Part shown: in pieces, positions 40,537 to 49,368 of the stretch
Numbering within the stretch: the first letter of the stretch is position 1
Layout: each line of letters starts with the position of its first letter
NCBI GenBank assembly: GCA_937873275.1
Contig: CALMRC010000170.1
Span: 1 to 50,755 of the forward strand
From: an uncultured Spirochaetota bacterium
Lineage (GTDB): Bacteria > Spirochaetota > Spirochaetia > Treponematales > UBA12059
Reading direction: 5' to 3'
Length of the DNA: 50,755 nucleotides
Notes under the pieces: model-generated
The model's database searches: none
Told to the model about the DNA's origin: nothing
The model's input: the letters and a program-made list of their open reading frames with translations, nothing else
Program-made: the position numbers and the translations under genes

Positions 40537-41319
40537 ATGAAACGACGAGTCTCCCGATCGATATGCCTTGCGATCCTTCTGGTGAGCCTCCTGTCCGCAG
40601 GCGGCGTCTTCGCGCAGGAAAAGCCCGTCAACCTGGAATCCAAGGTCATCCAGGACTTCGACGACCCCGAGGCCCAGCCCTGGTTCGTCATGGGCAGCAA
40701 GTTCTCCACCGCGGAGTTCCCCAAGGTGGCCTACGTCAACTCCTGGCCCATCTCCATCTACGGCTACAACCCCGCGGACAAGGACAAGCTCAAGACCCTG
40801 GGCGTGGCCATGCTCTTCGACCGCAAGGAGTACAACTGGGTGGACGTGGTTCCGGGCAAGAAGACCGGCTCCGGAGAGGACGTGAAGTACGAGCCTCTGG
40901 AACTCCCCCTCCCCGGCCGGGTGGCCATGCTGGACATGTGGATCTGGTCCGGCAACTTCAACTACTACATCGAGGCCTTCATCCGGGACTACAAGGGCAT
41001 GGTCCACACCATCTACATGGGGGACCTCAACCACGTGGGGTGGAAGAACTTCCGGATCAACATCCCCTCCAACATTCCCCAGTCCAAGAAGTACCTGCCC
41101 AAGCTGGAAGGTCTCAAGCTGGTCAAGTTCCGGATCTGGACCCGGCCCACCGAGGTCGTGGCCATCCCCGCGGGGGCCGACGAGCCGGCCTACAAGAAGG
41201 CTATCTACTTCTACTTCGACCAGCTCAAGGTCCTCACGGATACCTACGAGGACATGTACGACGGCGACGCGCTCACCTCGCCCGAACTCATCGAGCAGAC
41301 CTGGAGCTCGGGGAAATAA
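40537..41319 (+). CDS. flaA: Flagellar filament outer-layer protein FlaA, first paralogue
   Basis: A 260-residue protein with a signal peptide (about 1-28, LAILLVSLLSAGGVFA) and the spirochaete FlaA domain (VIQDFDDPEAQPWFVMGSKF, then the conserved ISIYGYN, LDMWIWSGNFNYYIEAF and WKNFRINIP blocks). FlaA forms the sheath around the periplasmic flagellar core filament. It and the second paralogue form a two-gene unit (12-nt gap) under one strong promoter. I recall the corresponding pair in T. pallidum as Tp0664/Tp0663. Confidence 0.93.
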   Translation: MKRRVSRSICLAILLVSLLSAGGVFAQEKPVNLESKVIQDFDDPEAQPWFVMGSKFSTAEFPKVAYVNSWPISIYGYNPADKDKLKTLGVAMLFDRKEYNWVDVVPGKKTGSGEDVKYEPLELPLPGRVAMLDMWIWSGNFNYYIEAFIRDYKGMVHTIYMGDLNHVGWKNFRINIPSNIPQSKKYLPKLEGLKLVKFRIWTRPTEVVAIPAGADEPAYKKAIYFYFDQLKVLTDTYEDMYDGDALTSPELIEQTWSSGK

Positions 41320-41331
41320 GGGGGAACAGCC

Positions 41332-42072
41332 ATGAAGAAGATCATCGTAATCGCCCTCGCCATATCGCTCGCGGCATTCTCGGCCGTCGCCCAAACCGCC
41401 GTCGGGGATCCGAACCCCAACGACATCGGCGTCGACACCGCCCAGCAGAAGCTCAAGGAAGTCTCGGTGGACAAATTCGAAGCCGCCGGGTTCTGGAAAG
41501 CCTTCATCTCCCCGGACGAGGGAGCCATCCAGTACCGGCTCTTCGAGGGCGGCCCGGCGGCCAAGGCCAACGAGCCCATCGCGGACGAGCGCTACGTCGG
41601 GATCGACCCCAAGGTGGCGGACAAGTTCGTCCTGGGCGTCCGGACCGATTTCTTCCGCCGGGGCTACAACGAGATCCGGATCCTCGCGGACAAGCCCATC
41701 CCCATCGAGGGGATCAGCAAGACCGTGTCCATCTGGGTCGCGGGTCGTAACCTGAACCACGTCCTCAAGATCCTCATCCTGGACGCCTTCAACAACCCCT
41801 TCGAGCTGACGATGGGGAAGCTGAACTTCCAGGGATGGAAGAAGCTGACCGTCGCGATCCCTCCCCAGAACATGGACGGGGTCACGGGCATCATCCAGCG
41901 GAACTTCCATTTCAACGCGCGGATGGGAATCAAGGTCGTGGGATTCAAGATCGAGTGCGATCCCATGGAGGCCTTCGGCTCCTACTACCTCTACATGGAC
42001 GATCTCCGGGCGGTGACGGACCTCTTCGCCGAGGACTACCGGGACCCGGACGACATGGCGGACACCTGGTGA
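41332..42072 (+). CDS. Flagellar filament outer-layer protein FlaA, second paralogue
   Basis: A 246-residue FlaA-family protein with a signal peptide (about 1-21, VIALAISLAAFSAVA) and the domain beginning DKFEAAGFWKAFISPDEG. It shares with its neighbour the WVAGRNLNHVLKILILDAF-type strand and GWKKLTVAIP block but is clearly divergent. Probably another sheath component. It ends 22 nt before a strong intrinsic terminator. Confidence 0.9.
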   Translation: MKKIIVIALAISLAAFSAVAQTAVGDPNPNDIGVDTAQQKLKEVSVDKFEAAGFWKAFISPDEGAIQYRLFEGGPAAKANEPIADERYVGIDPKVADKFVLGVRTDFFRRGYNEIRILADKPIPIEGISKTVSIWVAGRNLNHVLKILILDAFNNPFELTMGKLNFQGWKKLTVAIPPQNMDGVTGIIQRNFHFNARMGIKVVGFKIECDPMEAFGSYYLYMDDLRAVTDLFAEDYRDPDDMADTW

Positions 42073-42093
42073 TCCCGGGCAATCCGTAACACG

Positions 42094-42123
42094 AAGCCCT
42101 CCTCGCGCAGGAGGGCTTTTTTC
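42094..42123 (+). terminator. Intrinsic terminator of the flaA pair
   Basis: Stem AAGCCCTCCT / AGGAGGGCTT with loop CGCGC, followed by a T run. Textbook form. It ends only about 11 nt before the next gene's ATG. Confidence 0.92.
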
Positions 42124-42134
42124 TTGGAACCGGT

Positions 42135-43313
42135 ATGAACGACTATTTCGACTTCCTGCGAAGGATCTTCTTCTTCAAGGACCTCTCGGACCAGGAAATC
42201 CGCCTGGTCGCCGACGCCTGCCACGAGGAGCGGCATTCCTCCGGGGACATCCTGTTCCTGGAGGGATCCACCGCGGACCGGTGCTACATCGTCCTGGAGG
42301 GCCGGGTCGAGGTCTGGAAGGACTACAACGAGGCCCAGCCCAGCCTCCTCGGGGTCCACGGACCCGGGCACTTCTTCGGGGAACTGGCCCTCCTGGACGA
42401 ACTCCCCCGCTCGGCCACGGTGGTGGCCCGGGAGAACGCCCGGGTCCTCTTCCTGTACCGGGAGGACTTCCGGGACCTGATCCGCAGCCACTCCTCCATC
42501 GCCCTGTCCGTCATGGTCTCCATATCCCTCATGCTCCGGTCCTCGAACGAGGTCTTCCTGGAGGACCTCAAGAAGCGCAACACCGAGCTCGAGGCTGCGT
42601 ACCGGGAACTGGAGGAAGTCCACGCGGACCGTCTGCGGAACGAGCGCCTCTCGACCCTGGGGAAGTTCTCCTCCATGATCCTCCACGACATCCGGAACCC
42701 CCTGTCCATGCTCAAGGGGCTTTTACAGCTGATGATCCTCTCCATCCACGAGCCGGAGAAGCTCGAGGGCCATGTCCGGAACGCCCTGGCCGAGGTTGCG
42801 AGGCTGGAGAACCTGGCCTCGGAGTTCTTGGACTACTCCCGGGGGGAGATCCGCCTCAACCTGGGGGTCACCACGGCATCCTGGCTCTTCAAGCGGGTGG
42901 AGGAATCGGTGCGGGAGCGGTTCCGGGCATCGGGCCTGACGGTGGCCCTGGACTGCCGTCTGGAGGATCCCCTGCTCCTGGACGCCGAGCGGATCCTCCG
43001 GGCCCTGCTGAACGTGGCGGACAACGCCCGGAAGGCCATGTCCCCGGGCGGCGTCCTTACCCTGCGGGCCTTTCCGGAGGAAAACGCCAACGTCTTCGAA
43101 CTGGCGGACACCGGGGAGGGCATGGGACCCGAGGTCCTGGCCCACATCTTCGAGCCCTTCTATTCCTCCAGCAAGGCCGGGGGCACGGGCCTGGGTATGC
43201 TGATCGTCAAGAACGTGGTGGAAGCCCACGGGGGGACCGTGTCCGTGGAATCCGAGCCTGGCCGGGGCACCCGGGTCCGCCTCTCGATCCCCCGCCGCCT
43301 GGCCGGCTACTGA
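42135..43313 (+). CDS. Soluble histidine kinase with N-terminal cyclic-nucleotide-binding domain
   Basis: A 392-residue cytoplasmic kinase with no membrane segment. A CNB domain (about 15-130; FFGELALLDELPRSATVVA is the phosphate-binding-cassette-like region) is joined by a coiled linker (about 140-170) to the dimerisation domain with phospho-acceptor His184 (MILHDIRNPL) and an ATPase domain (N-box Asn297, G1 DTGEGM, G2 GGTGLG). It would autophosphorylate in response to a bound ligand. No response regulator is adjacent. The ATG follows weak GGAACCGG and is only 11 nt after a terminator, so expression may depend on read-through. It overlaps the convergent tatD end by 7 nt. Confidence 0.92.
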   Translation: MNDYFDFLRRIFFFKDLSDQEIRLVADACHEERHSSGDILFLEGSTADRCYIVLEGRVEVWKDYNEAQPSLLGVHGPGHFFGELALLDELPRSATVVARENARVLFLYREDFRDLIRSHSSIALSVMVSISLMLRSSNEVFLEDLKKRNTELEAAYRELEEVHADRLRNERLSTLGKFSSMILHDIRNPLSMLKGLLQLMILSIHEPEKLEGHVRNALAEVARLENLASEFLDYSRGEIRLNLGVTTASWLFKRVEESVRERFRASGLTVALDCRLEDPLLLDAERILRALLNVADNARKAMSPGGVLTLRAFPEENANVFELADTGEGMGPEVLAHIFEPFYSSSKAGGTGLGMLIVKNVVEAHGGTVSVESEPGRGTRVRLSIPRRLAGY

Positions 43314-44140
43314 TTCCCGAAGAATATCCGGACCGCGTTCTCCGTGACCGCCCGTTCCAGATCCCCGGGGTCCTCCCCCCGGAGGTCCGCGGCGAAGGCG
43401 TAGGTGTGCCCGACCAGAAGGGGGGTGCAGGGCCTCCCCCGCTCCGGGACCGGGGCCATGTACGGGGAGTCGGTCTCCAGGAGGAGACGGTCCCGGGGCA
43501 CGAGGACGCAGGCTTCCCGGAGGTTCCGGGCCGCCGGGTACGTGAGGTTTCCCGCGAAGGACACGTGGCATCCCAGTTCCAGGTAGTCCCGGACCGCCGG
43601 GGCGTCGTACCCGAAACAGTGGATCACTACGGGGATCCCCGGCCGGGCGGCCCGGAGGACCTCGACCGTGTCCTGGTGGGCTTCCCGGGAGTGGACGATC
43701 AGGGGCTTTCCCAGGCGCCGGGCCAGGTCGATCTGGGCCTCGAAGAGGAGCCGTTGGGCCTCCCGGGTGCCGTGCATCCAGTGGTAGTCCAGGCCCCCCT
43801 CCCCGACGGCGGCGCAGTCCGGAAAGGCCGCGGCCGCCTCCAGGGCCGCGATATGCGGGCCGGGTAGGCGGAGGGCCTCCGGACCGGGCCAGATCCCCGC
43901 GGAGAACCGCAACCAGGGTCGGCGGCCCAGGGTCCGCACCCGCTCGGGGAGGTCGTCCGCCCGGGTGCCGGGATCCACGACCCGGGGGGCCTCCCCGAGC
44001 CGTCCCCGGGATTCGGCTTCCCGCCAGGCCCGGTCGTAGGCGGAAAGGATCCGGTCCAGGGTCCCCTTCCCCGCCCGTTCCAGGACCATGGAGAGGTGGG
44101 CGTGGGAATCCGTTCGGGTCCTCGGTTCCGCGGCCTCCAT
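43307..44140 (-). CDS. tatD: TatD-family metal-dependent deoxyribonuclease
   Basis: A 277-residue member of the amidohydrolase-like TatD family, which has DNase and 3'-5' exonuclease activity and is often linked to nucleic-acid or oxidative quality control. Motifs: the DSHAHL metal site at the N-terminus (usually DTHAHL), GEGGLDYHW, HSREAH, HCFGYD and LETDSPYMAP at the catalytic Asp. The ATG shares TGATG with the clpB stop, so it is coupled to clpB. Symbol by family. Confidence 0.9.
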   Translation of the reverse strand: MEAAEPRTRTDSHAHLSMVLERAGKGTLDRILSAYDRAWREAESRGRLGEAPRVVDPGTRADDLPERVRTLGRRPWLRFSAGIWPGPEALRLPGPHIAALEAAAAFPDCAAVGEGGLDYHWMHGTREAQRLLFEAQIDLARRLGKPLIVHSREAHQDTVEVLRAARPGIPVVIHCFGYDAPAVRDYLELGCHVSFAGNLTYPAARNLREACVLVPRDRLLLETDSPYMAPVPERGRPCTPLLVGHTYAFAADLRGEDPGDLERAVTENAVRIFFGNQ

Positions 44141-46719
44141 CAGGGAGCGACCTCGAAGGCCAGCTTGCCCCCGGCCAGGACCACCTTCACCCGGCCGCCT
44201 TCCTTGATTTTTCCGGCCAGGACGTCCCGGGCCAAGGGGTTCTGGAGCTCGTTTTGCACGGCCCGCTTCAAGGGGCGCGCCCCGAAGAGGGGATCGTAGC
44301 CCGTTTCGGCCAGCCGGGCCTTGGCCTCGGGGCTCACCTCCAGGGCGATCTTCCGGGACTCCAGTCGCTTGGCCAGGAGGGCGACCTGGAGGTCCACGAT
44401 CCCCAGGATCTCCGTCTTCCCGAGCCGCTCGAACAGGACGATCTCGTCGATGCGGTTCAGGAACTCGGGCTTGAAACTGGCCCGAAGCAGCTGGTCGATG
44501 GCGGGCTTCACGGCCTTCATGGACTCGGCGGCCAGGATGAGGTCGCTGCCCAGGTTGCTGGTCAGGATGACGATGGCGTTCTTGAAGTCCACCACCCTCC
44601 CCTGCCCGTCCGTCAGGCGGCCGTCGTCCAGGAGCTGCAGAAGAACGTTGAACACGTCCGGATGGGCCTTCTCGATCTCGTCGAACAGGACGACGCTGTA
44701 GGGTCGGCGCCGTACCGCCTCGGTCAGCTGGCCCCCCTCGTCGTAGCCCACGTAGCCCGGAGGCGCCCCGATCAGGCGGCTCACCGAGTGCTTCTCGCCG
44801 TACTCGCTCATGTCGATCCGGGTGAGGGACTTCTCGTCGTTGAAGAGGAATTCCGCCAGGGTCTTGGCCAGCTCGGTCTTGCCCACCCCCGTCGGTCCGA
44901 TGAAGAGGAAGCTCCCCAGGGGACGGTTGGGATCCGAGAGGCCCGCCCGGTTGCGGCGGATCGCGTCCGCCACGGCCTTGATGGCCGCCTCCTGGCCCAG
45001 GACCCGGCGCCCGAGGACCTTCTCCAGGTCCAGGTACTTCTGGGCCTCCCCGGAGAGCATCTTGGACACGGGAATGCCCGTCCAGGTGGACACCACCCGG
45101 GCGATGTCCTCCTCGGACACCTCCTCCCGGAGCAGGCGGGTCTCGTCGTCCTGCTTCCCGATCTCCGCGCTCACCTCGGCGAGGCGCTTTTCGGCTTCCA
45201 GGAGCCGGCCGTACTTGATCTCCGCGGCCTTGGCCAGGTTCCCCTCCCGCTCGTAGCGCTGTTCCTCGATCTTGAGCCGCTCCAGGCTCTCCTTGAGCTT
45301 GCGTATCTCCTCGATCTTCTCCTTCTCCGCGGTCCACCGGAGCCGCATGGCGTCCCTCCGGCCCTGGGCTTCCGCCAGCTCCTTCTCCAGCTTGGACAGG
45401 CGTTCCCGGGACCCGGGATCCGTCTCCTTGGACAGGGCCTGCTTCTCGATCGTTAGCTGGAGGATACGGCGCTCCGCCTGGTCCAGCTCCGTGGGCTGGC
45501 TCTCGATCTCCATCTTGATGCGGCTGGCAGCCTCGTCCACCAGGTCGATGGCCTTGTCCGGGAGGAAACGGCTGGTGATGTAGCGGTCCGAGAGGGTGGC
45601 CGCGGCGATCAGGGCCTCGTCCCGGATCCGGACGCCGTGGTGGACCTCGTAGCGCTCCGCCAGGCCCCGGAGGATTGCGATGGTGTCCTCCACGGAGGGC
45701 TCCCCGCAGAACACCGGCTGGAAGCGGCGCTCCAGGGCGGCGTCCTTCTCGATGTGCTTCCGGTACTCGTCCAGGGTCGTCGCCCCGACGGCCTTGAGCT
45801 CCCCCCGGGCCAGGGCGGGCTTCAGGAGATTGGACGCGTCCATGGCCCCCTCGGCGGCCCCGGCACCCACCAGGGTGTGGAGCTCGTCGATGAAGAGGAT
45901 GATCCTCCCGTCGGACTTCTGGATTTCCTCGATCACCGCCTTGAGACGCTCCTCGAACTCCCCCCGGAACTTGGAGCCCGCCACCAGGGCGCCCAGGTCC
46001 AGGGCCAGGAGCTTCTTGTTCCGGAGGCTGTCCGGCACGTCCCCGGCCACGATCCGGCGGGCCAGGCCCTCCACGATCGCGGTCTTGCCGACCCCGGGCT
46101 CGCCGATGAGGACGGGGTTGTTCTTGGTGCGCCGGGACAGGACCTGCATGACCCGCCGGATCTCCTCGTCCCGGCCGATCACGGGATCCAGCTTCTCCGC
46201 CCGGGCCAGGGCGGTAAGGTCCCGGCAGTAGCGCTCCAGGACCTGGTATTTCGCCTCCGCCTCGGGGTCCGTCGCCCTCCGGGTTCCCCGGACGGCCTTC
46301 AGGGCCTCCAGGACGGCGGTCTTGACGACCCCCCGGTCCCGAAGGAGGGTCCCCACGGGCCCCTCGTCCCCGATCAGGGCCAGGAGGAGGTGCTCGGTGG
46401 CCACGTAGTCGTCCTTCAGGGCCTTGGCCTCCCCCTCGGCCTTGGCGAAGGCCTTGGCGGCCGCGGGGGAGAGGTAGACCTGGGCGGCTTCCCCGAAGAC
46501 CTTGGGTTTCTTCGCGATCAGCGCCCGGGCGGCGGTCCGGAGATCCTGGACATCCACTTCCAGGCGGGTAAGGAGGGGGGCGACGACCCCGTCCTCCTGA
46601 TCCAGGAGGGCCGCGAGGAGGTGGTCGGTGTCTATCTGTCCGTGGTCCGCCTGCCGGGCCAGGGAGGTGGCTGCCTGCAGGATTTCCTGCGTCTTTGTGG
46701 TGTAGCGATCGTAGTCCAT
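44140..46719 (-). CDS. clpB: ATP-dependent disaggregase ClpB
   Basis: An 859-residue full-length ClpB: N-terminal repeat domain (about 1-145), AAA+ domain 1 with Walker A GEPGVGKT (206-213) and [10 protein letters not shown] pore-loop region, coiled-coil middle domain (about 400-530), AAA+ domain 2 with Walker A GPTGVGKT (about 605), [16 protein letters not shown] and the C-terminal small domain. It rescues aggregated proteins with DnaK. No CIRCE element is seen upstream; TATATT lies 7 nt before the ATG and GGAGG farther up, so the start may be leaderless. A 15-bp inverted repeat of unknown role is about 74 nt upstream. Confidence 0.97.
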   Translation of the reverse strand: MDYDRYTTKTQEILQAATSLARQADHGQIDTDHLLAALLDQEDGVVAPLLTRLEVDVQDLRTAARALIAKKPKVFGEAAQVYLSPAAAKAFAKAEGEAKALKDDYVATEHLLLALIGDEGPVGTLLRDRGVVKTAVLEALKAVRGTRRATDPEAEAKYQVLERYCRDLTALARAEKLDPVIGRDEEIRRVMQVLSRRTKNNPVLIGEPGVGKTAIVEGLARRIVAGDVPDSLRNKKLLALDLGALVAGSKFRGEFEERLKAVIEEIQKSDGRIILFIDELHTLVGAGAAEGAMDASNLLKPALARGELKAVGATTLDEYRKHIEKDAALERRFQPVFCGEPSVEDTIAILRGLAERYEVHHGVRIRDEALIAAATLSDRYITSRFLPDKAIDLVDEAASRIKMEIESQPTELDQAERRILQLTIEKQALSKETDPGSRERLSKLEKELAEAQGRRDAMRLRWTAEKEKIEEIRKLKESLERLKIEEQRYEREGNLAKAAEIKYGRLLEAEKRLAEVSAEIGKQDDETRLLREEVSEEDIARVVSTWTGIPVSKMLSGEAQKYLDLEKVLGRRVLGQEAAIKAVADAIRRNRAGLSDPNRPLGSFLFIGPTGVGKTELAKTLAEFLFNDEKSLTRIDMSEYGEKHSVSRLIGAPPGYVGYDEGGQLTEAVRRRPYSVVLFDEIEKAHPDVFNVLLQLLDDGRLTDGQGRVVDFKNAIVILTSNLGSDLILAAESMKAVKPAIDQLLRASFKPEFLNRIDEIVLFERLGKTEILGIVDLQVALLAKRLESRKIALEVSPEAKARLAETGYDPLFGARPLKRAVQNELQNPLARDVLAGKIKEGGRVKVVLAGGKLAFEVAP

Positions 46720-46726
46720 GGAATTG

Positions 46727-46755
46727 AATATACCTCCGCCACGGGAGAGACGAAA
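46727..46755 (-). promoter_or_regulatory. Possible clpB promoter
   Basis: Minus strand TTTCGT, 17 nt, TATATT, then 7 nt to the ATG. The -35 match is poor, so this could be a non-housekeeping or activator-dependent promoter. GGAGG inside the spacer is too far (about 14 nt) for a normal ribosome site. Confidence 0.35.
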
Positions 46756-46792
46756 AGAGCCGACTATTCGGAGACGGCGCGGGGCCTGCTGC

Positions 46793-46859
46793 GGGGACCC
46801 CCTGGCTTGCTACGTCCTCGTCGCTTCGCTCCTGCGGAAACGCGAGCCAGGGGGTCCCC
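46793..46859. repeat. 15-bp perfect inverted repeat upstream of clpB
   Basis: Arms GGGGACCCCCTGGCT (46793-46807) and its complement (46845-46859) around a 37-nt spacer. No coding sequence. It could be an mRNA structure, a repeat element or a bidirectional terminator between the divergent clpB and DUF3783-like genes. Confidence 0.7.
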
Positions 46860-46991
46860 TCCGCACCCGCGCACAGTTTCCAAAATTGTAGGTTTTTCAC
46901 CTGGATGACGGCGGTATATGTTGGGTGCGATTCTGCGGAAATCTCCGCGTATCGGCTTTACGGCGCGGCGCCGCCCGGGATAGGATGGGGC

Positions 46992-47201
46992 ATGGAACAA
47001 CGGGTGATACTTTTACACGGTTTCGAGGGCGAATCCCTGATCGCGGCGGTGCGGGCCATCAAGGCCGTGCTGCCCGATCCGGCGGGAATCGCCTTCGCCT
47101 CGACGACTCCGGTCAACGTGGATTGGAAGGTGGGAGACTTGATCGAGCACGTGACCGAGGAGCACGAGGCTTTCCGGAAAGGCCGCGCCCCCGGAACCTG
47201 A
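46992..47201 (+). CDS. Small DUF3783-like protein
   Basis: A 69-residue protein (MEQRVILLHGFEGESLIAAV ... VNVDWKVGDLIEHVTEEHEAF) resembling the DUF3783 family by length and pattern, from recall. A compact alpha/beta fold is likely; function unknown. ATG start with GGATGGGG upstream; upstream in-frame sequence has no ribosome site. Divergent from clpB and convergent with argR, 39 nt away. Confidence 0.7.
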   Translation: MEQRVILLHGFEGESLIAAVRAIKAVLPDPAGIAFASTTPVNVDWKVGDLIEHVTEEHEAFRKGRAPGT

Positions 47202-47240
47202 AGCCGAGCCCGGCCGATACTGGACCGGCGGGCCCGCGCC

Positions 47241-47726
47241 TTATTCCACCCGCAGGCTCGGGACCTTGCGGCGGAGCTCTTCCAGGAACTGGTCCCCGGT
47301 GTAGCCCTGCCGGAGGGCGATGAACACGGCGTTGTCCTGACCGGCCAGGGTTCCCAGGGAGCATTCGAAGCCCAGGCTGTCCAGGGCCAGGGCGACCGTG
47401 GCTGAATGGCCGGAGAAGGTATGGACCACCACCAGGGAGGAATTCCAGTCCGCGGACACGAATCCCCGCTGGAGGTCCTGGATGAAGCTGGCGTCCGTCT
47501 CCCGCCGTTCCTCGTCGGAGGGAACGGAGTAGTAGTACCCGGACTCCCCCGCGGAGATCTTCCCGACCTTGAGGGCCTTCAGGTCCCGGGACAGGGTGGC
47601 CTGGGTCAGAATGAATCCCTCGGCCTCCAGGAATTTCAGCAGGCTTTCCTGGGATTCGATGCGATGCGCCCGTATCAGCCGCAAAATCGCCTTGAGGCGT
47701 TCCGATCGTTCCTTGGAGTCTTTCAC
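47241..47726 (-). CDS. argR: Arginine repressor-type regulator (ArgR)
   Basis: A 161-residue regulator with an N-terminal winged HTH (TQATLSRDLKALKV, residues 41-54) and C-terminal oligomerisation/arginine-binding domain. In ArgR the ligand loop reads GT(I/L)AGDDT; here it is GTLAGQDN (125-132), so the first Asp is Gln130 and only Asp131 remains. It may still bind arginine or have shifted specificity. GTG start with GAGG 8-9 nt upstream; a longer reading into the leader has no ribosome site. No arginine genes are in the window. Confidence 0.85.
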   Translation of the reverse strand: MKDSKERSERLKAILRLIRAHRIESQESLLKFLEAEGFILTQATLSRDLKALKVGKISAGESGYYYSVPSDEERRETDASFIQDLQRGFVSADWNSSLVVVHTFSGHSATVALALDSLGFECSLGTLAGQDNAVFIALRQGYTGDQFLEELRRKVPSLRVE

Positions 47727-47815
47727 GTTCCCGACCTCGGTTTGATGCTGTACCGGTATCATGCCACGGGCGCGGGCTTCTTGCAAGGTCGGCTTCGCCG
47801 AATCGTCCGCGAGGA

Positions 47816-47821
47816 TATAAT
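47816..47821 (+). promoter_or_regulatory. TATAAT -10 box upstream of the FapA-like gene
   Basis: Perfect TATAAT 53 nt before the ATG, with a poor TTCGCC -35 at 16-nt spacing. The leader would be about 47 nt. Confidence 0.4.
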
Positions 47822-47874
47822 CCTGGTGATTTAGAGGGAGTATGCCGATACAATAATGGGGGGGCATAGGCAGG

Positions 47875-49293
47875 ATGGAACCGAAGAGCCCTGACAGGAA
47901 ATCGGACTCGCCCCGGGAGATGAAGCTCTCCTTCAGTCCCGGGGGGCGCAAGAACGACGGCTTCGTGGAGATCTCCGTCCCCGAGGACGCCATGGAGGTT
48001 GTCGCCTTCTTCTATCCCGCCGTGGGGGGCGGGGCCCCTCTCACCCAGGAATACGTCCGGGAACTCCTTTCCCGGGCCGGGGTCGTGGACGGGGTCCTGG
48101 AGGAGACGATCGGGGAATCCGTGCTCTCCTGCAACCTGGACCAGCACCCCCTCCGGGATGTCGTCATAGCCCGGGGTACCCAGCCAGCCGAGGAGATCCC
48201 GGAGCACCTCCGGCTCCTGGAACGGTTCGGGCAGACCCCCCTGGATTCCGCGGTCCCCGACGGATCCGTGGACTGGAAGGACCTGTCCCCGGTCATCGTG
48301 GTGACCCGGGGCGAGAAGATCGCCGAGCGGATCGCGGCCCAGGCGGGCACCCCGGGCCGGAACGTCCGGGGGGAGGCGGTCCCGGCCAAGAAGCGGTCGG
48401 TGACCCAGTTCCTGCCCGGCCGGAACGTCCGTATGGACGGGGACGCCCTGGTGGCGGACGTGGACGGCCGCTTCGCCCTGTCGGGGAACCGGATCGACGT
48501 GGAGGAGGTCCTGGTCGCCAAGGGCGGCGTGGGCTACCACACGGGACACATCGTCTTCCCCGGGGACGTCACGATCGAGGGCCCCGTCCGGGACGGCTTC
48601 AAGATCCACTCCGGCGGCTCCATCCTGGCCAAGGACACGATGGACGTCTTCGACGTCAACGCGAAAAAGGACATCACCTGCGCCGGGGGCCTCATCGGGC
48701 ACCAGAAGGCCTTCCTGAAAGCCGGCGGGGAGCTCCGGGCGAAGTTCGCCCAGAACTGCCGCATCGCGGTACGGGGGGACGTATTCATCCCCGGGTCCCT
48801 GGTATCCTGCCGCCTCTTCACCCTGGGGATGCTGGAAATGGGGGACAAGGGACGCATCCTGGCCGGGGAAACCTTCGCGGTCCACGGGGTCCGCTGCGGG
48901 TGGATCGGCTCGGACACAGGGCAGGCCACGGTCGTGCACGTGGGAATCGACTTCACGGTCCAACAGCGGCTCGACCTGGCCAACGAGCGGTTGCGCCTGA
49001 TCCAGATGAAGAGGGACAAGCTGGAGGATATGGCCCGGACCCGGCCGAGCGCGAAGCTGGAGGCCCTCAAGAAGGAGCTGGACAAGGCGGCTTCGGAGCT
49101 TTCCGCCTTGATCTCCGACCTGTTGCCCAAGCTGGACGCGGACGAGCGGGCCTTCGTGGAGATCCACGGCGGGGCCTTCCCCGGGGCGGTCGTCGAGATC
49201 TGCCGGGTACGGTTCCAGATCCAGGAGGAGATCAAGAAGACCGTCTTCCGCCTGGACAAGGCCTCGGGAAGGATCGTCCAGGAACGCGGATGA
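47875..49293 (+). CDS. FapA/DUF342-family protein
   Basis: A 472-residue cytoplasmic protein of the DUF342 (FapA) family: an N-terminal alpha/beta part (about 20-160, VSGYFE-like region), a right-handed beta-helix core (about 165-370; GNRIDVEEVLVAKGGVGYHTG, GDVTIEGPVRDGFKIHSGGSI and GLIGHQKAFLKAGGELRAKF repeats), and a C-terminal coiled coil (about 375-460, LDLANERLRLIQMKRDKLED). Members link cell-surface signals to polar or flagellar/chemotactic functions in some bacteria (e.g. Vibrio FapA with the glucose PTS). The role here is unproven. ATG preceded by weak AGGCAGG. Confidence 0.88.
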   Translation: MEPKSPDRKSDSPREMKLSFSPGGRKNDGFVEISVPEDAMEVVAFFYPAVGGGAPLTQEYVRELLSRAGVVDGVLEETIGESVLSCNLDQHPLRDVVIARGTQPAEEIPEHLRLLERFGQTPLDSAVPDGSVDWKDLSPVIVVTRGEKIAERIAAQAGTPGRNVRGEAVPAKKRSVTQFLPGRNVRMDGDALVADVDGRFALSGNRIDVEEVLVAKGGVGYHTGHIVFPGDVTIEGPVRDGFKIHSGGSILAKDTMDVFDVNAKKDITCAGGLIGHQKAFLKAGGELRAKFAQNCRIAVRGDVFIPGSLVSCRLFTLGMLEMGDKGRILAGETFAVHGVRCGWIGSDTGQATVVHVGIDFTVQQRLDLANERLRLIQMKRDKLEDMARTRPSAKLEALKKELDKAASELSALISDLLPKLDADERAFVEIHGGAFPGAVVEICRVRFQIQEEIKKTVFRLDKASGRIVQERG

Positions 49294-49331
49294 GGGAACG
49301 GCGGGCTTTGCCCGGACTTCCCTCCCGCGTA

Positions 49332-49360
49332 TTGCCGCGACACGCCGCTTTCGCTACTCT
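49332..49360 (+). promoter_or_regulatory. Possible promoter of the KamA-like gene, leaderless arrangement
   Basis: TTGCCG, 17 nt, TACTCT, then 8 nt to the GTG start; no ribosome site. Same -35/-10 pattern as the ABC exporter promoter. Confidence 0.4.
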
Positions 49361-49368
49361 TATCCACC

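Noticed and set aside
43307..46900. A 1197-codon minus-strand frame covering clpB and tatD
   Set aside because: The clpB stretch in this frame is out of register with the true ClpB; only the TatD end is coding, and a separate start exists at the clpB stop.
46720..46900. CIRCE/HrcA operator for clpB
   Set aside because: No TTAGCACTC-N9-GAGTGCTAA-like sequence; the inverted repeat present is GC-rich with a 37-nt spacer.
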